From the NCBI GenBank assembly GCA_000934455.1, contig KN882370.1, forward strand, positions 99,709 to 120,462: DNA of 20,754 bases, read 5' to 3'. The translations under genes and the position numbers were made by a program. The first letter of the stretch is position 1; every line of letters begins with the position of its first letter. The stretch comes from Apostichopus parvimensis (taxonomy: Eukaryota; Echinodermata; Holothuroidea; Aspidochirotida; Stichopodidae). The notes beneath the pieces were generated by a model. It searched no databases, was not told the origin of the DNA, and saw nothing but the letters and a program-made list of their open reading frames with translations. Below are positions 10,401-18,174 of this stretch, one piece after another.

Positions 10401-13400
10401 ACAGAGTTCATCAAGTACACCCGGCATAGCTAATGGCACCAGTGTCGAAACTAGTGAGCAGTAAGGAAAAAAGAAAAACTCAACGCAATTTCCACACATA
10501 CCGTCCACCCTCCGCCTTCTGTTTCCAAGTCGCAATATACTTTCATAGGTCTCCCAACAACCTCTGGTTGGATGACGTAAGAACCACTTCGGGTGTGGCC
10601 AGCATCTAGTATATCTTTACAATCACGTGGTGGTAGATTACGTAACTCTGTGGGACACAAAAATAAGGGGATTTCGAATCGTATAAACAATGACAAGCAA
10701 TATAATTGAACACAAAAAGAAACAATAAAAAAAAAAAGATAATGAAAAAAAAAAGTTTATTATGAAGCTTTGTACATTTTTTTATACTTTGTAAAACAGT
10801 TAGGTATATAAGGTATATTTTATTTATGAATTATTGAGATGAGGACCATCGCAACTTCAAACGGGTTTACTCATTGCTATTGATTCTAAGGGATTTTTGC
10901 AATCCATACACGGTAGCATAGCCATGGGATAGGGGTCACGTATCCCCTCCACATTCCCCTCCGCATCGAAGAAGTTATGGGATTCGGAATCTGATTTGTA
11001 AAATATGTATATATTTATGTGTATGCTCATGTGCTTGTGTGTGTGTGTGCGTTTGTTTTGTATTCTGACCGAGGACTTGAACAAAAGAATTCCAGGTCCT
11101 CGGTTGTGATTTCTAAAGAATCACCACGTCCTCGGAAGACTTCTATTGTATGGGGTATTGTTAAGGTTAGGGTACGTGGATTTGAACAATGGAAAATACA
11201 ATGGGGTCCTCGGTAATGTAATCAAACATGCGTGTGTGTCTGTGTGTGTGTGTGTGTACATGTCTGGGCCTCACAACTGGTGACATGGAACAAAAGAAAT
11301 TCCTGTCACCAGTTGTCGAACAATAGAGAACAATAGTCATCATCGGTTGTCCAGACAAAAGGTTAGAATAAAAGGGAAATGTCATCGGTTGTAGCTAATA
11401 TAATAGAAAACAAGTTTGCGTCTGTATGTGTCTGTGTGCGTGCGCTTGTGTGTGTTTGTCGGAGACAGGAGTGGCTTAATATGACAGTGTATTAAACAGC
11501 TAAGATAATCTTTAACTCGGAACAGAATAACAAGGCTGATGAAAAGATACTTTCTTGAAAAGAGACCAAACAGTCAAGCTTTTGTTGTGTTATTTTTCCT
11601 CTTTTTTTGGGTAAAACCTGAGTTAGGTGATTGGTGGCGTAAAGCAAGAGAAACACAATGTCACACAAAGTTTAATCCAGTTGTTATGGTAAAACATTTA
11701 TATTAAAAAAAATATCCCGTTTAGCCGCAATTTTATATCCTCTCGAGCCAAGGTATAGACGTTAACCAAACAATGCAAAATCACGCAGAATGTGAAAAAC
11801 ATAAACCCATCGAAGGAAATGGGGGCAGAAATACACTTCAGAAGCGATTAAACAGCTGATCATTGGGCTTTGCTATAAGTTACCATACTATGTATATATC
11901 ATATATATATATCTATGTGTATTAAGGAAACTGTGTCAAAGAGAGCGACAATCAAGAGTGGAGATGTTGAAAACATAAATGCAGACATCCTGTATTTCAT
12001 AGAAGGCATAGAGAAATTCAAATTTGCCGACACAAACCAGGGAGTTGTTACGCACAAACACACACACGCTGTGCTTGATTCAGCAGTGATGATGTATTAT
12101 AGGTAATGATACCGGAACATTAACAGCACATAATCACATCGCACGCAACCTGTTACGCTTAAAACGACTATGCAATCGTCTATCATATACTAAGCTAATC
12201 ATCCTTAAATCGTCTTTAAAGACCTAATGCGATAATTTTTTTTTTTTTTTTTTTTTTAATATTTCGATACCTCTTTCAATTTTCTATGAGGGTGACTTTT
12301 TTTCTTACTTTTTCATGGGATTCATATCAAGTTGACCCTTGTTTCCTTAACTTAATTGGCATGTCTAGACTTGTTCATTAAAGTGTGAGGCTGGAGGGAT
12401 GCCCTTAGCATGCAAAATCGATGTACCATCGTGAACACAACGCGAACACAAATTTGAACAGGAGAAAGTTGGATCAAGAAAGGGATAGTTAGGGAAACGG
12501 GGATATATACGAAAAAATGATGTTGCTTTAGCATGGTACCTTTAGACCAGGTTTCATTTTTCTTCATTCATTTGTTTTCAATAACTTTTCTTTAAATGAC
12601 ATGAGCGTTCTATGAAAATTTAGGTGTATTGTTTTTTCTTTTGCTCTAAAATTCCTAGATATGTATGCCTTTCATGATTTTGAGATTGTTTTTGTATAGT
12701 CGGTTATATGCAAATCGATGAAAATTAATATTCTTGATGGAGGAAAAAAATGTTTGTAGTTAGTATTAGTCCAAAACATTTGCCCTTTATTTCTATGGAG
12801 AGCGCAGGCATGACTCACAAGAAATTCAAGGATGAGATTCAGGGGGCGACATTCAACATCATTTGAGGAGCGGTTCAGAGGGAGGGTATACTGGGGGATC
12901 TGGGCCCCCTTCTCCCGAATGTATTTTTTGGTACCAAATGTTCGTTGCAAACATATAATTTTTTCCTCTCAAAACAAGGTATATAGTGAGAAATACTAAG
13001 CACACATCGGGCTCAGGCTTTCCTTAACTTTTTAGCGGTTTTTTTCATACACCGCGATTTCGGGTACGGTACTTATCTCGGTATATACGGTACCGATACT
13101 ATAGTCTCCCGATCGCCTTTTAAGGAAATAAATCCTGCTCTTCATGATATCCTTGTTAACTTGGGTTAACGATGGTTACGCATTAGTAACATTCGAAGGT
13201 CCCTATAACATAAACGAACGTCAAGCTATGACGTCATATATGACATAGCACCCATCAAACAATGTTTGATTTCTGCCCTTTTGTCGCGTTCTATCAATGG
13301 AACTTCTCATTTTGAAGTAGGCAATCAAATAGTCATATGAAATTGATATTCAATAATAACAAACTGGGAAAATATGTCATAATCTTACATTCGATCCATG

Positions 13401-15605
13401 TAATAAAATATGACACATTTTAATATGCAACGTTTCGTTTGACCTCCCCCCCCCCCCTTATGAATATAAACAGAATGAACCACTTGAGGAAAGCACCAAG
13501 GCAAAGTAGCCTTCAAAGAATTAAGGAGAAAGAAAGTCAAGTACGGGAATAGTTTATATTCGCTAGTTTAAATCAGTGACGACAATGTGACCGTTATTTT
13601 ACCGGTATGGGTCACCATATTGAAGATCTCATTCCGACCAGGAAGCTGCTACTCTAGAGTAGCAGCTCCCTGTTCGGACTTACTCAGGCCATTTTTAGAC
13701 ACGTGTAAATGCCCAAGGGGTTGCTTAGACTTCTTGCAATAAACCGTCGGACTTTTACCCCCCCCCCCCATGCAAAAGTCATATAGAAAAGGCGGCGAGT
13801 GGAGCGGACCATGTAATGGAGGTTCTGTTTTTAACTCCATGAGCGGACCTACTTCGTTTTGTTTCTTGTATTTATTTATCAAACTTATCAGTGCAACAAA
13901 AGGACTAAAGAAAATAAACACTTCAGTACCAAAGGAAGAGTACAATGGAACCTCGATTGGGCTGGTAGCATGCACTGCACCCTACATGTAAGATTATACA
14001 AAGAGAAGTGAAAAAGGAAATAAATCTAGGGAGGAAAATGGGGGAGGGGGAAGGGAGAGATTCTTGCCTCCCTGTAGTTGTTGGTCTTTCTCGATGTTTT
14101 ATTTTGGTCTTCCATCTTATTTGCGACTGAAGAAGGAAGAAGTATTCAAGAGGTACAACAAATGGTGTCTTCACCACCACCTGGTGCGCCATTCCACCGT
14201 TCCGCCCATGTGCCCCTTTATCCTACAACCCCCCACCCCCATGCTCCCCCAATCCGCCACCTCCGCCCTTCACTGGTTGTGCCAGTTATGACACCCAAAT
14301 TTGCTTGAGAAAATATTGTCTAATTTGTCATGAATACTTTTTGATGTACCGATGCCTTCTGCATGGCTCTATATAGATGAGTTTATTTGACAGCTCTATA
14401 CATAAAATACCATATAGTGGTGATATATAACACAACAGATACACTGCTGTAGTTGTCTCAAGTATACCCTGTCCCCTGCTTACGAAACAAAATCATATTT
14501 CTTATCGATATTTGGACAAAGACAGAATCAAACGGAAAACATAATGAAGAGAGGCGAAAAACGAGGAAGGAAAAAAACCAAAGAGAATAAGAAAAAAACC
14601 TCAGGCGTCATGAAACTAGCCGCCAAGTTTGGACAGATCTTTATAAAATACATCATTTGAGTTGAACTATAATTTTACGCGCCCGATTTAATAGCCGGGA
14701 TTTAAACACCTTGTTACCATGGACACGTTATCAGTGCCACCAGACAAAATCTACCCACTATATAATTTGACAGGGGGTGTTATACAGATTTGCTATGAAT
14801 TGTACCGAATAAAATAGGACATTTATCGAGTAATTTCACTTCTTTTGTACGTTCGTCTGTCTTGACCTCAGGTATATTACAGAAACATTATGGTATTAAA
14901 TCAAACAATGAGGTAGGTGGTTAGCGGATTCGAGTCTATAATTAAATGGACCAACTCTTAGCAGCAAAAGAATCTTTTCATTCTCTCCTATAATCTTTCT
15001 TTTCTCTCCCCTCAGCCCCCTTTTTTTGTTCGCGTGATTTAACATCGAATCAGTTTCGACTATCACTTACAAAGTCTCGATTAAATCTAGCGATTTTCTT
15101 CTTTCAATAGATGGCATACCAACAGCTTGACTCATAAGAAAAGAAAGAAAAAAGACGCTGTAACCATTAAAAAATATAGAAGATTTACATATAATGATGC
15201 TTTGAATTAACACTGTAGGAGAGATTCGACAGTTTATATATATATGTTATATATATATATATATATATATATATGAATATATAGTCTTACGGTTAAAAGA
15301 TAGATAGATAGATAGATATAGAGAGAGAAAAGCAAGCGAGAAAACGAAGGAAATGACCTTACCTTGTATCGACAGAGAAACCGAATCTGGAGTAAGAGAG
15401 AAATGAAAAAGAAAACAGGTTTAGAAAATATTGTCTTGTAAAAAGGAACAACTGGAACGTAATATTTTGACACTATAATCGTCGGTTAACCGATATTGCC
15501 ACTTGATATTGTGGGTGTGGGTAAGGGTAGGGGAAGGGCGAGGTACGGGGGTACCCGTCAATGGAACCGGTCCTGTTGTCGGACATTTGCAGCAACATAT
15601 GAATC
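7145..15605 (-). CDS. Fibrinogen-related domain (FReD) protein gene, five-exon core, 5' end incomplete
   Basis: Joined exons 15605-15555, 15386-15363, 10647-10502, 8798-8537 and 7407-7145 give one open frame ending in TGA at 7147-7145. The encoded C-terminal FReD is full length, about 222 residues. It contains DCKDIL, VYCDLETEGGGWTVFQRR, YWLGLENLH, STYDRDND, NCSV, GGWWFGKC and NGLYLGG, the landmarks of ficolin, tachylectin and FREP-type domains. Family knowledge: such proteins are secreted or membrane-displayed lectins that bind acetylated sugars or microbial surfaces and act in innate immunity; Ca2+ is held at the DxDND loop. N-glycosylation sequons are NGS, NCS and NYS. No collagen-like or coiled-coil segment is visible; only a short Cys-rich and Pro/Thr linker precedes the domain. 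Introns are 1129, 1703, 4715 and 168 bp and carry repeats. The FReD identity is secure; the precise ligand and whether the product is secreted are not determinable here. Confidence 0.88.
7653..7724 (+). tRNA. tRNA-like gene, apparent anticodon TTA (ochre-suppressor type)
   Basis: A 72-nt cloverleaf can be drawn. The acceptor GCGTCCA/TGGAGGC has one G-G mismatch at pair 3-70. The D arm resembles tRNA-Glu (GCCTAGTGGTTAGGG). The anticodon stem TCCGC/GCGGG closes a 7-base loop ATTTAAA, giving anticodon TTA at 7686-7688. The variable loop is short, and the T arm is CCGGG-TTCGAAT-CCCGG. The pol III A box TAGCCTAGTGG (7660-7670) and B box GGTTCGAATCC (7703-7713) match consensus, and a T6 terminator sits at 7730-7735, six bases after the discriminator. 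TTA would read UAA. It lies antisense inside the last intron of the FReD gene. The acceptor mismatch and unusual anticodon favour a tRNA-derived pseudogene or SINE head over a working tRNA. Confidence 0.6.
7703..7735 (+). promoter_or_regulatory. Pol III B box and T6 terminator of the tRNA-like gene
   Basis: GGTTCGAATCC at 7703-7713 is a perfect B box. TTTTTT at 7730-7735 is a sufficient RNA polymerase III stop and gives a trailer of only a few bases, as in real tRNA genes. Confidence 0.6.
7770..7835. repeat. AT-rich microsatellite after the tRNA-like gene
   Basis: TATATATATCTATATC-type repeats lie 40 bases after the T6 stop. Simple AT tails often follow decayed SINE copies, but this could be coincidence. 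Similar AT microsatellites lie at 5640-5700, 7578-7593, 9596-9611 and 11890-11915. Confidence 0.9.
8537..8798 (-). CDS. FReD exon 2 (middle of the domain)
   Basis: The acceptor CCATTAG precedes 8798 and the donor GCAG|GTAAGG follows 8537. The 262-nt exon enters in phase 0 and leaves in phase 1, matching both neighbours. It encodes VFQRRLNGSENFRRSWPLYR, then GFGDVTTEYWLGLENLHRIT, ELRIELQDFDD, and NLGTYLGVAG. The FQRR(L)NGS..F....W..Y..GFG and YWLGLE blocks are core FReD signatures. NGS is a potential N-glycosylation site. Three TGACGTCA palindromes fall inside the exon (8582-8589, 8613-8620, 8720-8727), each placing codons for a V/M-T-S/T motif, so base composition here is shaped partly by this octamer. 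Confidence 0.93.
8582..9186. promoter_or_regulatory. Cluster of eight TGACGTCA (CRE/ATF) palindromes
   Basis: Exact TGACGTCA occurs at 8582, 8613, 8720, 9046, 9066, 9145, 9159 and 9179. The first three are inside the middle FReD exon and five are in the adjoining intron. Four of the five intronic sites sit in TGACGTCATGTGA or TGACGTCATGTAC contexts, so part of the cluster probably arose by local duplication. TGACGTCA is the full cAMP-response element bound by CREB/ATF dimers. Regulatory use is an inference. Confidence 0.45.
9490..9970 (-). repeat. Dispersed repeat copy B, inverted relative to copy A
   Basis: The reverse complement matches 2495-3026 in the same block order, including GGTCTCAAATGACATGT (around 9795) and AGAAGCCGACGT (around 9655). 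It lies in the intron between the first and second FReD exons. The ends are approximate because divergence is high. Confidence 0.7.
10502..10647 (-). CDS. FReD exon 1 (start of the domain)
   Basis: The acceptor is GTGTCCCACAG just before 10647 and the donor is ACG|GTATGT after 10502. The 146-nt exon starts in phase 1 (N|AG) and ends in phase 0. It encodes LRNLPPRDCKDILDAGHTRS, then GSYVIQPEVVGRPMKVYCDL and ETEGGGWT. This is the canonical opening of a fibrinogen-related domain: the first cysteine in DCKDIL (about 10621-10619), G.Y.I.P, the second cysteine in VYCD, and the GGGWTV block completed by the next exon. With the candidate 24-nt exon upstream, the split first codon becomes GAG (Glu). 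Confidence 0.93.
11026..11460. repeat. Two-module inverted-repeat array with different stems and a shared loop, in GT-rich DNA
   Basis: Module 1 has stem ACCGAGGAC (11068-11076) / GTCCTCGGT (11096-11104) around GAACAAAAGAATTCC. Module 2 has stem ACAACTGGTGAC (11273-11284) / GTCACCAGTTGT (11305-11316) around GAACAAAAGAAATTCC. In each module the right-hand stem motif then recurs: GTCCTCGG at 11128 and 11206, and GTCATCATCGGTTGT at 11336 with GTCATCGGTTGT at 11381. GT-rich tracts precede, separate and follow the modules (about 11026-11060, 11228-11263, 11405-11460). The array lies in the 4.7-kb FReD intron. I know of no named family with certainty. Confidence 0.75.
11461..13632. other. FReD intron sequence, no exon recognised
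   Basis: Contains the poly-T tract, a GC-richer patch at 12830-12915 that looks repeat-derived, imperfect inverted GGTAC/GTACC motifs at 13070-13092, and a TGACGTCA at 13229-13236. Open frames are short and without motifs. Confidence 0.55.
12236..12257. repeat. Poly-T tract (22 bases)
   Basis: This could be the poly-A tail of a minus-strand retrocopy, but the DNA on its right (12258-12600) shows no recognisable reading frame or LINE end. Treated as a simple repeat. Confidence 0.9.
13633..13678. repeat. 46-bp near-perfect palindrome (cruciform-capable)
   Basis: The core 13644-13667 is a perfect 24-bp palindrome, half-arm AGCTGCTACTCT, centred on TCTAGA. It is extended by outer arms TCCGACCAGG / CCTGTTCGGA with one mismatch. 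There is no loop, so it is a cruciform or foldback rather than a terminator. Confidence 0.85.
13679..15230. other. FReD intron sequence, no exon recognised on the minus strand
   Basis: A plus-strand Pro-rich frame at about 14078-14308 (…VSSPPPGAPFH…) reflects a C-rich simple stretch. No splice-consistent coding exon was found here for the FReD gene. Confidence 0.5.
15234..15320. repeat. (TA)n and (TAGA)n microsatellites
   Basis: A TA run (about 15234-15282) is followed by TAGA tetranucleotides (about 15297-15320), next to the 24-nt candidate exon. Confidence 0.95.
15363..15386 (-). CDS. Candidate 24-nt microexon in the linker
   Basis: On the minus strand a long pyrimidine tract ends TTACTCCAG immediately before 15386, and ACAAG|GTAAGG gives a strong donor after 15363. 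Between them is exactly 24 nt, so phase is conserved. Read in phase 1 it encodes (D)SVSLSIQ and its last G joins AG of the next exon to give Glu, producing SVSLSIQELRNLPPRDCKDI without a stop. Both splice sites and the phase agree with the neighbours, which is the reason for the call; no homology is claimed. Microexons this short are usually missed by gene predictors. The alternative is that this is a decoy pair of sites. Confidence 0.55.
15555..15605 (-). CDS. Candidate linker exon with CCCKC cluster
   Basis: The acceptor TTATTTTAG precedes 15605. The 51-nt exon reads, in phase 1, (G)FICCCKCPTTGPVPLT and then splits a codon. The donor ACGG|GTACCC is weak, but it is the only nearby GT that leaves the frame in phase 1, as the 24-nt exon requires. 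The four clustered cysteines followed by a Pro/Thr linker fit a short oligomerisation or membrane-proximal segment ahead of a FReD. If the donor is not used, the same frame reads on as a Pro/Thr-rich stretch (TPVPRPSPTLTHTH) to a stop at about 15430. Assignment as coding rests on composition, frame and splice phase. Confidence 0.5.
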
Positions 15606-16272
15606 CTAAAATAATGTTCGGTTGAAAATAAGTTCATCGTCCCCACATATGCTACATAATATACAACACTGTATATGAACTGTATATAAAGAAGTATATT
15701 TTTGTTTACGTCATGTGATAGATAGTTTCCTCAATCGACTTTTCCCTTTATATAAATACTTTGGCTTAAAAAAAGATCATATTTGATTTGTAACGATAGA
15801 TGGCCTGTCAGCAATATTTATTTATGGTAATCACATTATATCGATATCTAACACAAATGAACGGCTTACATAAGAAACATAGTTTAAATCTCCGGCCCCC
15901 GCGGGAATTTGAGGAAGTTGATAATTTATCCAGGATTAGGTATAAGTCCTATGCTAGGAAGTAAATGTCATTAGTTTTAAAATGTCATGATTTTGAAATA
16001 TATACTGAGTGATAACCGTCTGCAGATGTGTGTTGATTAGTCTTTTCCTCTCAGCCGCTTTATACGTCATGCTGTGATAACGGACTACAAATTCCCTCAT
16101 CAAAGAAACCAGCTAGTTGGGTTAGGTTTTCAAAAACAAGTCTTATTTTTCTAAGATATTCGATGCTAAAAGTTCAATAATGAATATTCACTAGCATGAC
16201 TAGCCAACTCTTCTTTTCATCTTTCAAATAATGAAGTGAACGATCATTCTTTGGAGTGTCGACAATGATCGC

Positions 16273-16274
<2 letters not shown>

Positions 16275-16310
<36 letters not shown>
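16275..16310. repeat. (TC)18 microsatellite
   Basis: An uninterrupted TC dinucleotide run lies just outside the GGGGCAC-type element. Confidence 0.97.
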
Positions 16311-16313
<3 letters not shown>

Positions 16314-16330
16314 CTCACTCTGTCTCCACG

Positions 16331-16589
16331 TGGAGGTAGGAGCCGGGAGCACCGGGGGCACGTGCCCATACTTTTTTCCAAAATGTGCCCTACTCGCAAA
16401 TAAAATGTGCCCCTTTCATGAAGAACTGTTTTTTGGATATCTTAAGCCTTTGTTAATTTTAAAATTTTATTTTAATTATTCATGTGCACCATAATAGTAT
16501 TGATAGCATAACGAGTGGTGGTTGTGCATTGAGAAAGTGCCCCTTTGATGTTGTGCCCCCACACTTTTTGGAAGCTTCCTACCCCCTGA
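16331..16589. mobile_element. Short TIR element of the GGGGCAC type, possibly hAT-like
   Basis: The left end reads TGGAGGTAGGAGC and the right end, reverse-complemented, TCAGGGGGTAGGAAGC. Inside, GTGCCC-type motifs face each other (GGGGGCACGTGCCC, AATGTGCCCCTTT versus AGTGCCCCTTTGATG, TTGTGCCCCC). The flanks TCTCCACG (16323-16330) and TCTCCACC (16590-16597) could be an 8-bp target duplication with one mismatch. There is no coding capacity. Confidence 0.5.
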
Positions 16590-16652
16590 TCTCCACCTCC
16601 CCCCCCCTATTCTCTCTGCCTGTCTCTCTTGAGAAGTAATCATCACTCTTAC

Positions 16653-16682
16653 CAAAGACAGTGGCTGCACTCAAAATTACCT
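16653..16682 (-). CDS. Candidate 30-nt hydrophobic exon (signal or anchor segment)
   Basis: The acceptor TTTCCTCTTTTTAG precedes 16682 and the donor TTTG|GTAAGA follows 16653. Read in phase 1 the exon encodes VILSAATVFG, and its final G completes a glycine codon with the 15605 exon, giving VILSAATVFGFICCCKCPTT. A hydrophobic run directly before a Cys cluster fits the end of a signal peptide or a membrane anchor. The same frame is also open upstream to an ATG at 16785 (MTHCFFLLLLRSEF...), which would make this a longer first exon, but that N-terminus is not a convincing signal peptide. No first exon with a matching phase was found further upstream. Confidence 0.35.
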
Positions 16683-17542
16683 CTAAAAAGAGGAAATTAT
16701 TTTGGCTCTCTACGGACCTATATTTCACTCTTGCTAAGAAATTGAATTCGCTCCTCAAAAGCAGAAGAAAAAAGCAATGAGTCATCAGCCTAGACGCTCT
16801 TAATCAAATGAATTTTCAAAACTGTGTCAGTTTTACAGTAATGACAGCTCAACCAGCTGTTTCAAGTTAATTAATTCGATAGCTTAGGCTATATTATAAG
16901 TCATATGATTATACCCATGATGCCTTACTTAGGTTACTAGGATTAAACTTTAGTCTAAAATCTTCATAAAATGATATTAATTATAATAACAATTATAATA
17001 ATAAAAAGTAGAATATGCATGACTATACAGTCATTTGTTATTTATTCATGTTTAGACTTTATTAAAACATTCTGCAAGTGTTGTTTGTAATAAGTGCCAC
17101 TTAAAATGTGTGGCATGACTATCCATTTCTTTACATTTATCTGCATAAAGGCGCCAGTGTACATCAAATCAAACCCATCAAGATATATATACACATAATT
17201 AAAAATATTCTAGATGCAATCAAATGTGTCATATATACACTCTTAGTTACATGAAATTGATATTTTCATTTTTCTTTTCATCTATTGATGTGAATGAGTG
17301 ACCACCCCAGACACTGCCAAATATAATGACTTTCCATACCCACCCCCCCCCCCTCCCCGTGAATTAAAGTGTTTACTGTAATGTCAGTATTCAACCTTAT
17401 CAAAATTTGGGCTAAAAAGTTCAACAACTTTACACAGATTGGGTGAAATTATCTCTTGGGATACATAGAGTCAGTTTTTTCTTTTGTGCAAAAGACTACA
17501 CACGTGACACGTGTTCTCTGTGTGCTTGATCGCCAGGTGCAC

Positions 17543-17850
17543 CCGATATACACAGAGAACACAGTTACTACTGTAAATCTTAAAGTTTTGTACCGACGTA
17601 AAAACTGGATCGTGCTAGCTAGAAATCAGTAGCATGTGCTATCATGATTACAGTAACAACTGAGGATATGTGTATTCCCAACAAATCCAGTTTGATGCAT
17701 TTGTTGGGGATTACACATATCCTCAATTCTTACTGCAAACCTAATAGCACATGCTACCGAATTATCATATTTGTCAGCACAATCCAGTATTTACTGTGGT
17801 ACAAAGTTTTAAGATTTACTGTAATTACTGTATCTCTCTGTGTGAATCGG
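17543..17850. mobile_element. Hairpin-rich foldback MITE, copy 2
   Basis: The ends are CCGATATACACAGAGAACAC and the reverse complement of CCGATTCACACAGAGAGATA, with homology running inward through ACAGTAAATCTTAAA and TTTGTACC. Internal arms are AGTAGCATGTGCTAT / ATAGCACATGCTAC and GAGGATATGTGTATTCCC / GGGGATTACACATATCCTC. The hairpin arms are better preserved than in copy 1. No clear target duplication was seen. An extra inverted terminus lies just outside (17511-17523). Confidence 0.78.
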
Positions 17851-17937
17851 TTGTCTCAGATCAATAAATTTTATGATAACTTGTTGCAGAACGAAAAAAA
17901 GCGAAGCTCATTACCCACGTGGTAATTGCTCATTTAA

Positions 17938-18174
17938 TGGTCGTGCCAAGACTTGAAGATGACGAGCAGAGCAGACACATTGACTTCTATCCTGGAAGGC
18001 CCAGAGTCTGTTCACACACACATTACGCCAATTCGAAGCCACCCAAATTTTGGACCTAATCTTGCTCTTCCACCGAGCGTCTTGGCATCGGGAGAACTGG
18101 AAGCCCTGTATCTAACCACGAGTTGCACACCTAGGTACGCCCATACTCAAGCAGTAGCATTTGGGGGAATTTGA
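17938..18174 (+). other. GC-richer island with an open frame, coding status unknown
   Basis: An open frame from 17953 (MKMTSRADTLTSILEGPESV...) to a stop at 18174 lies in DNA noticeably less AT-rich than its flanks, directly after foldback MITE copy 2. I do not recognise the peptide, which has no obvious domain. A possible donor (CCTAG|GTACGC) occurs at about 18133. It may be a gene fragment captured by, or adjacent to, a transposon. The opposite strand is also partly open, which weakens the case. Confidence 0.2.

Noticed and set aside
10202..10429. Plus frame across a poly-G tract
   Set aside because: The glycine run is just the 17-base poly-G homopolymer, and the region is intronic to the FReD gene.
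11162..11174. Telomere-like AAGGTTAGGGTA, and GGGGTTGGGGTTGGG at 4436-4450
   Set aside because: Only one or two imperfect units; not a telomeric array.
11026..11460. CRISPR-like array from regularly recurring GTC.TCGGTTGT motifs
   Set aside because: Spacing is irregular (about 25-80 bases), repeats are 8-15 bases, there are only a few copies, and the setting is eukaryotic.
12236..12257. Poly-A tail of a processed pseudogene on the minus strand
   Set aside because: No gene-like sequence lies on the side where the body should be.
14064..14308. Two overlapping plus frames rich in Pro, His and Ser
   Set aside because: They arise from a C-rich simple stretch, two frames are open at once, and there is no domain or convincing splice context.
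16579..16785. Minus frame starting MTHCFFLLLL as the first exon of the FReD gene
   Set aside because: The hydrophobic run is short and followed by charged residues, unlike a normal signal peptide, and a better acceptor lies inside the frame at 16683. Kept only as an alternative.
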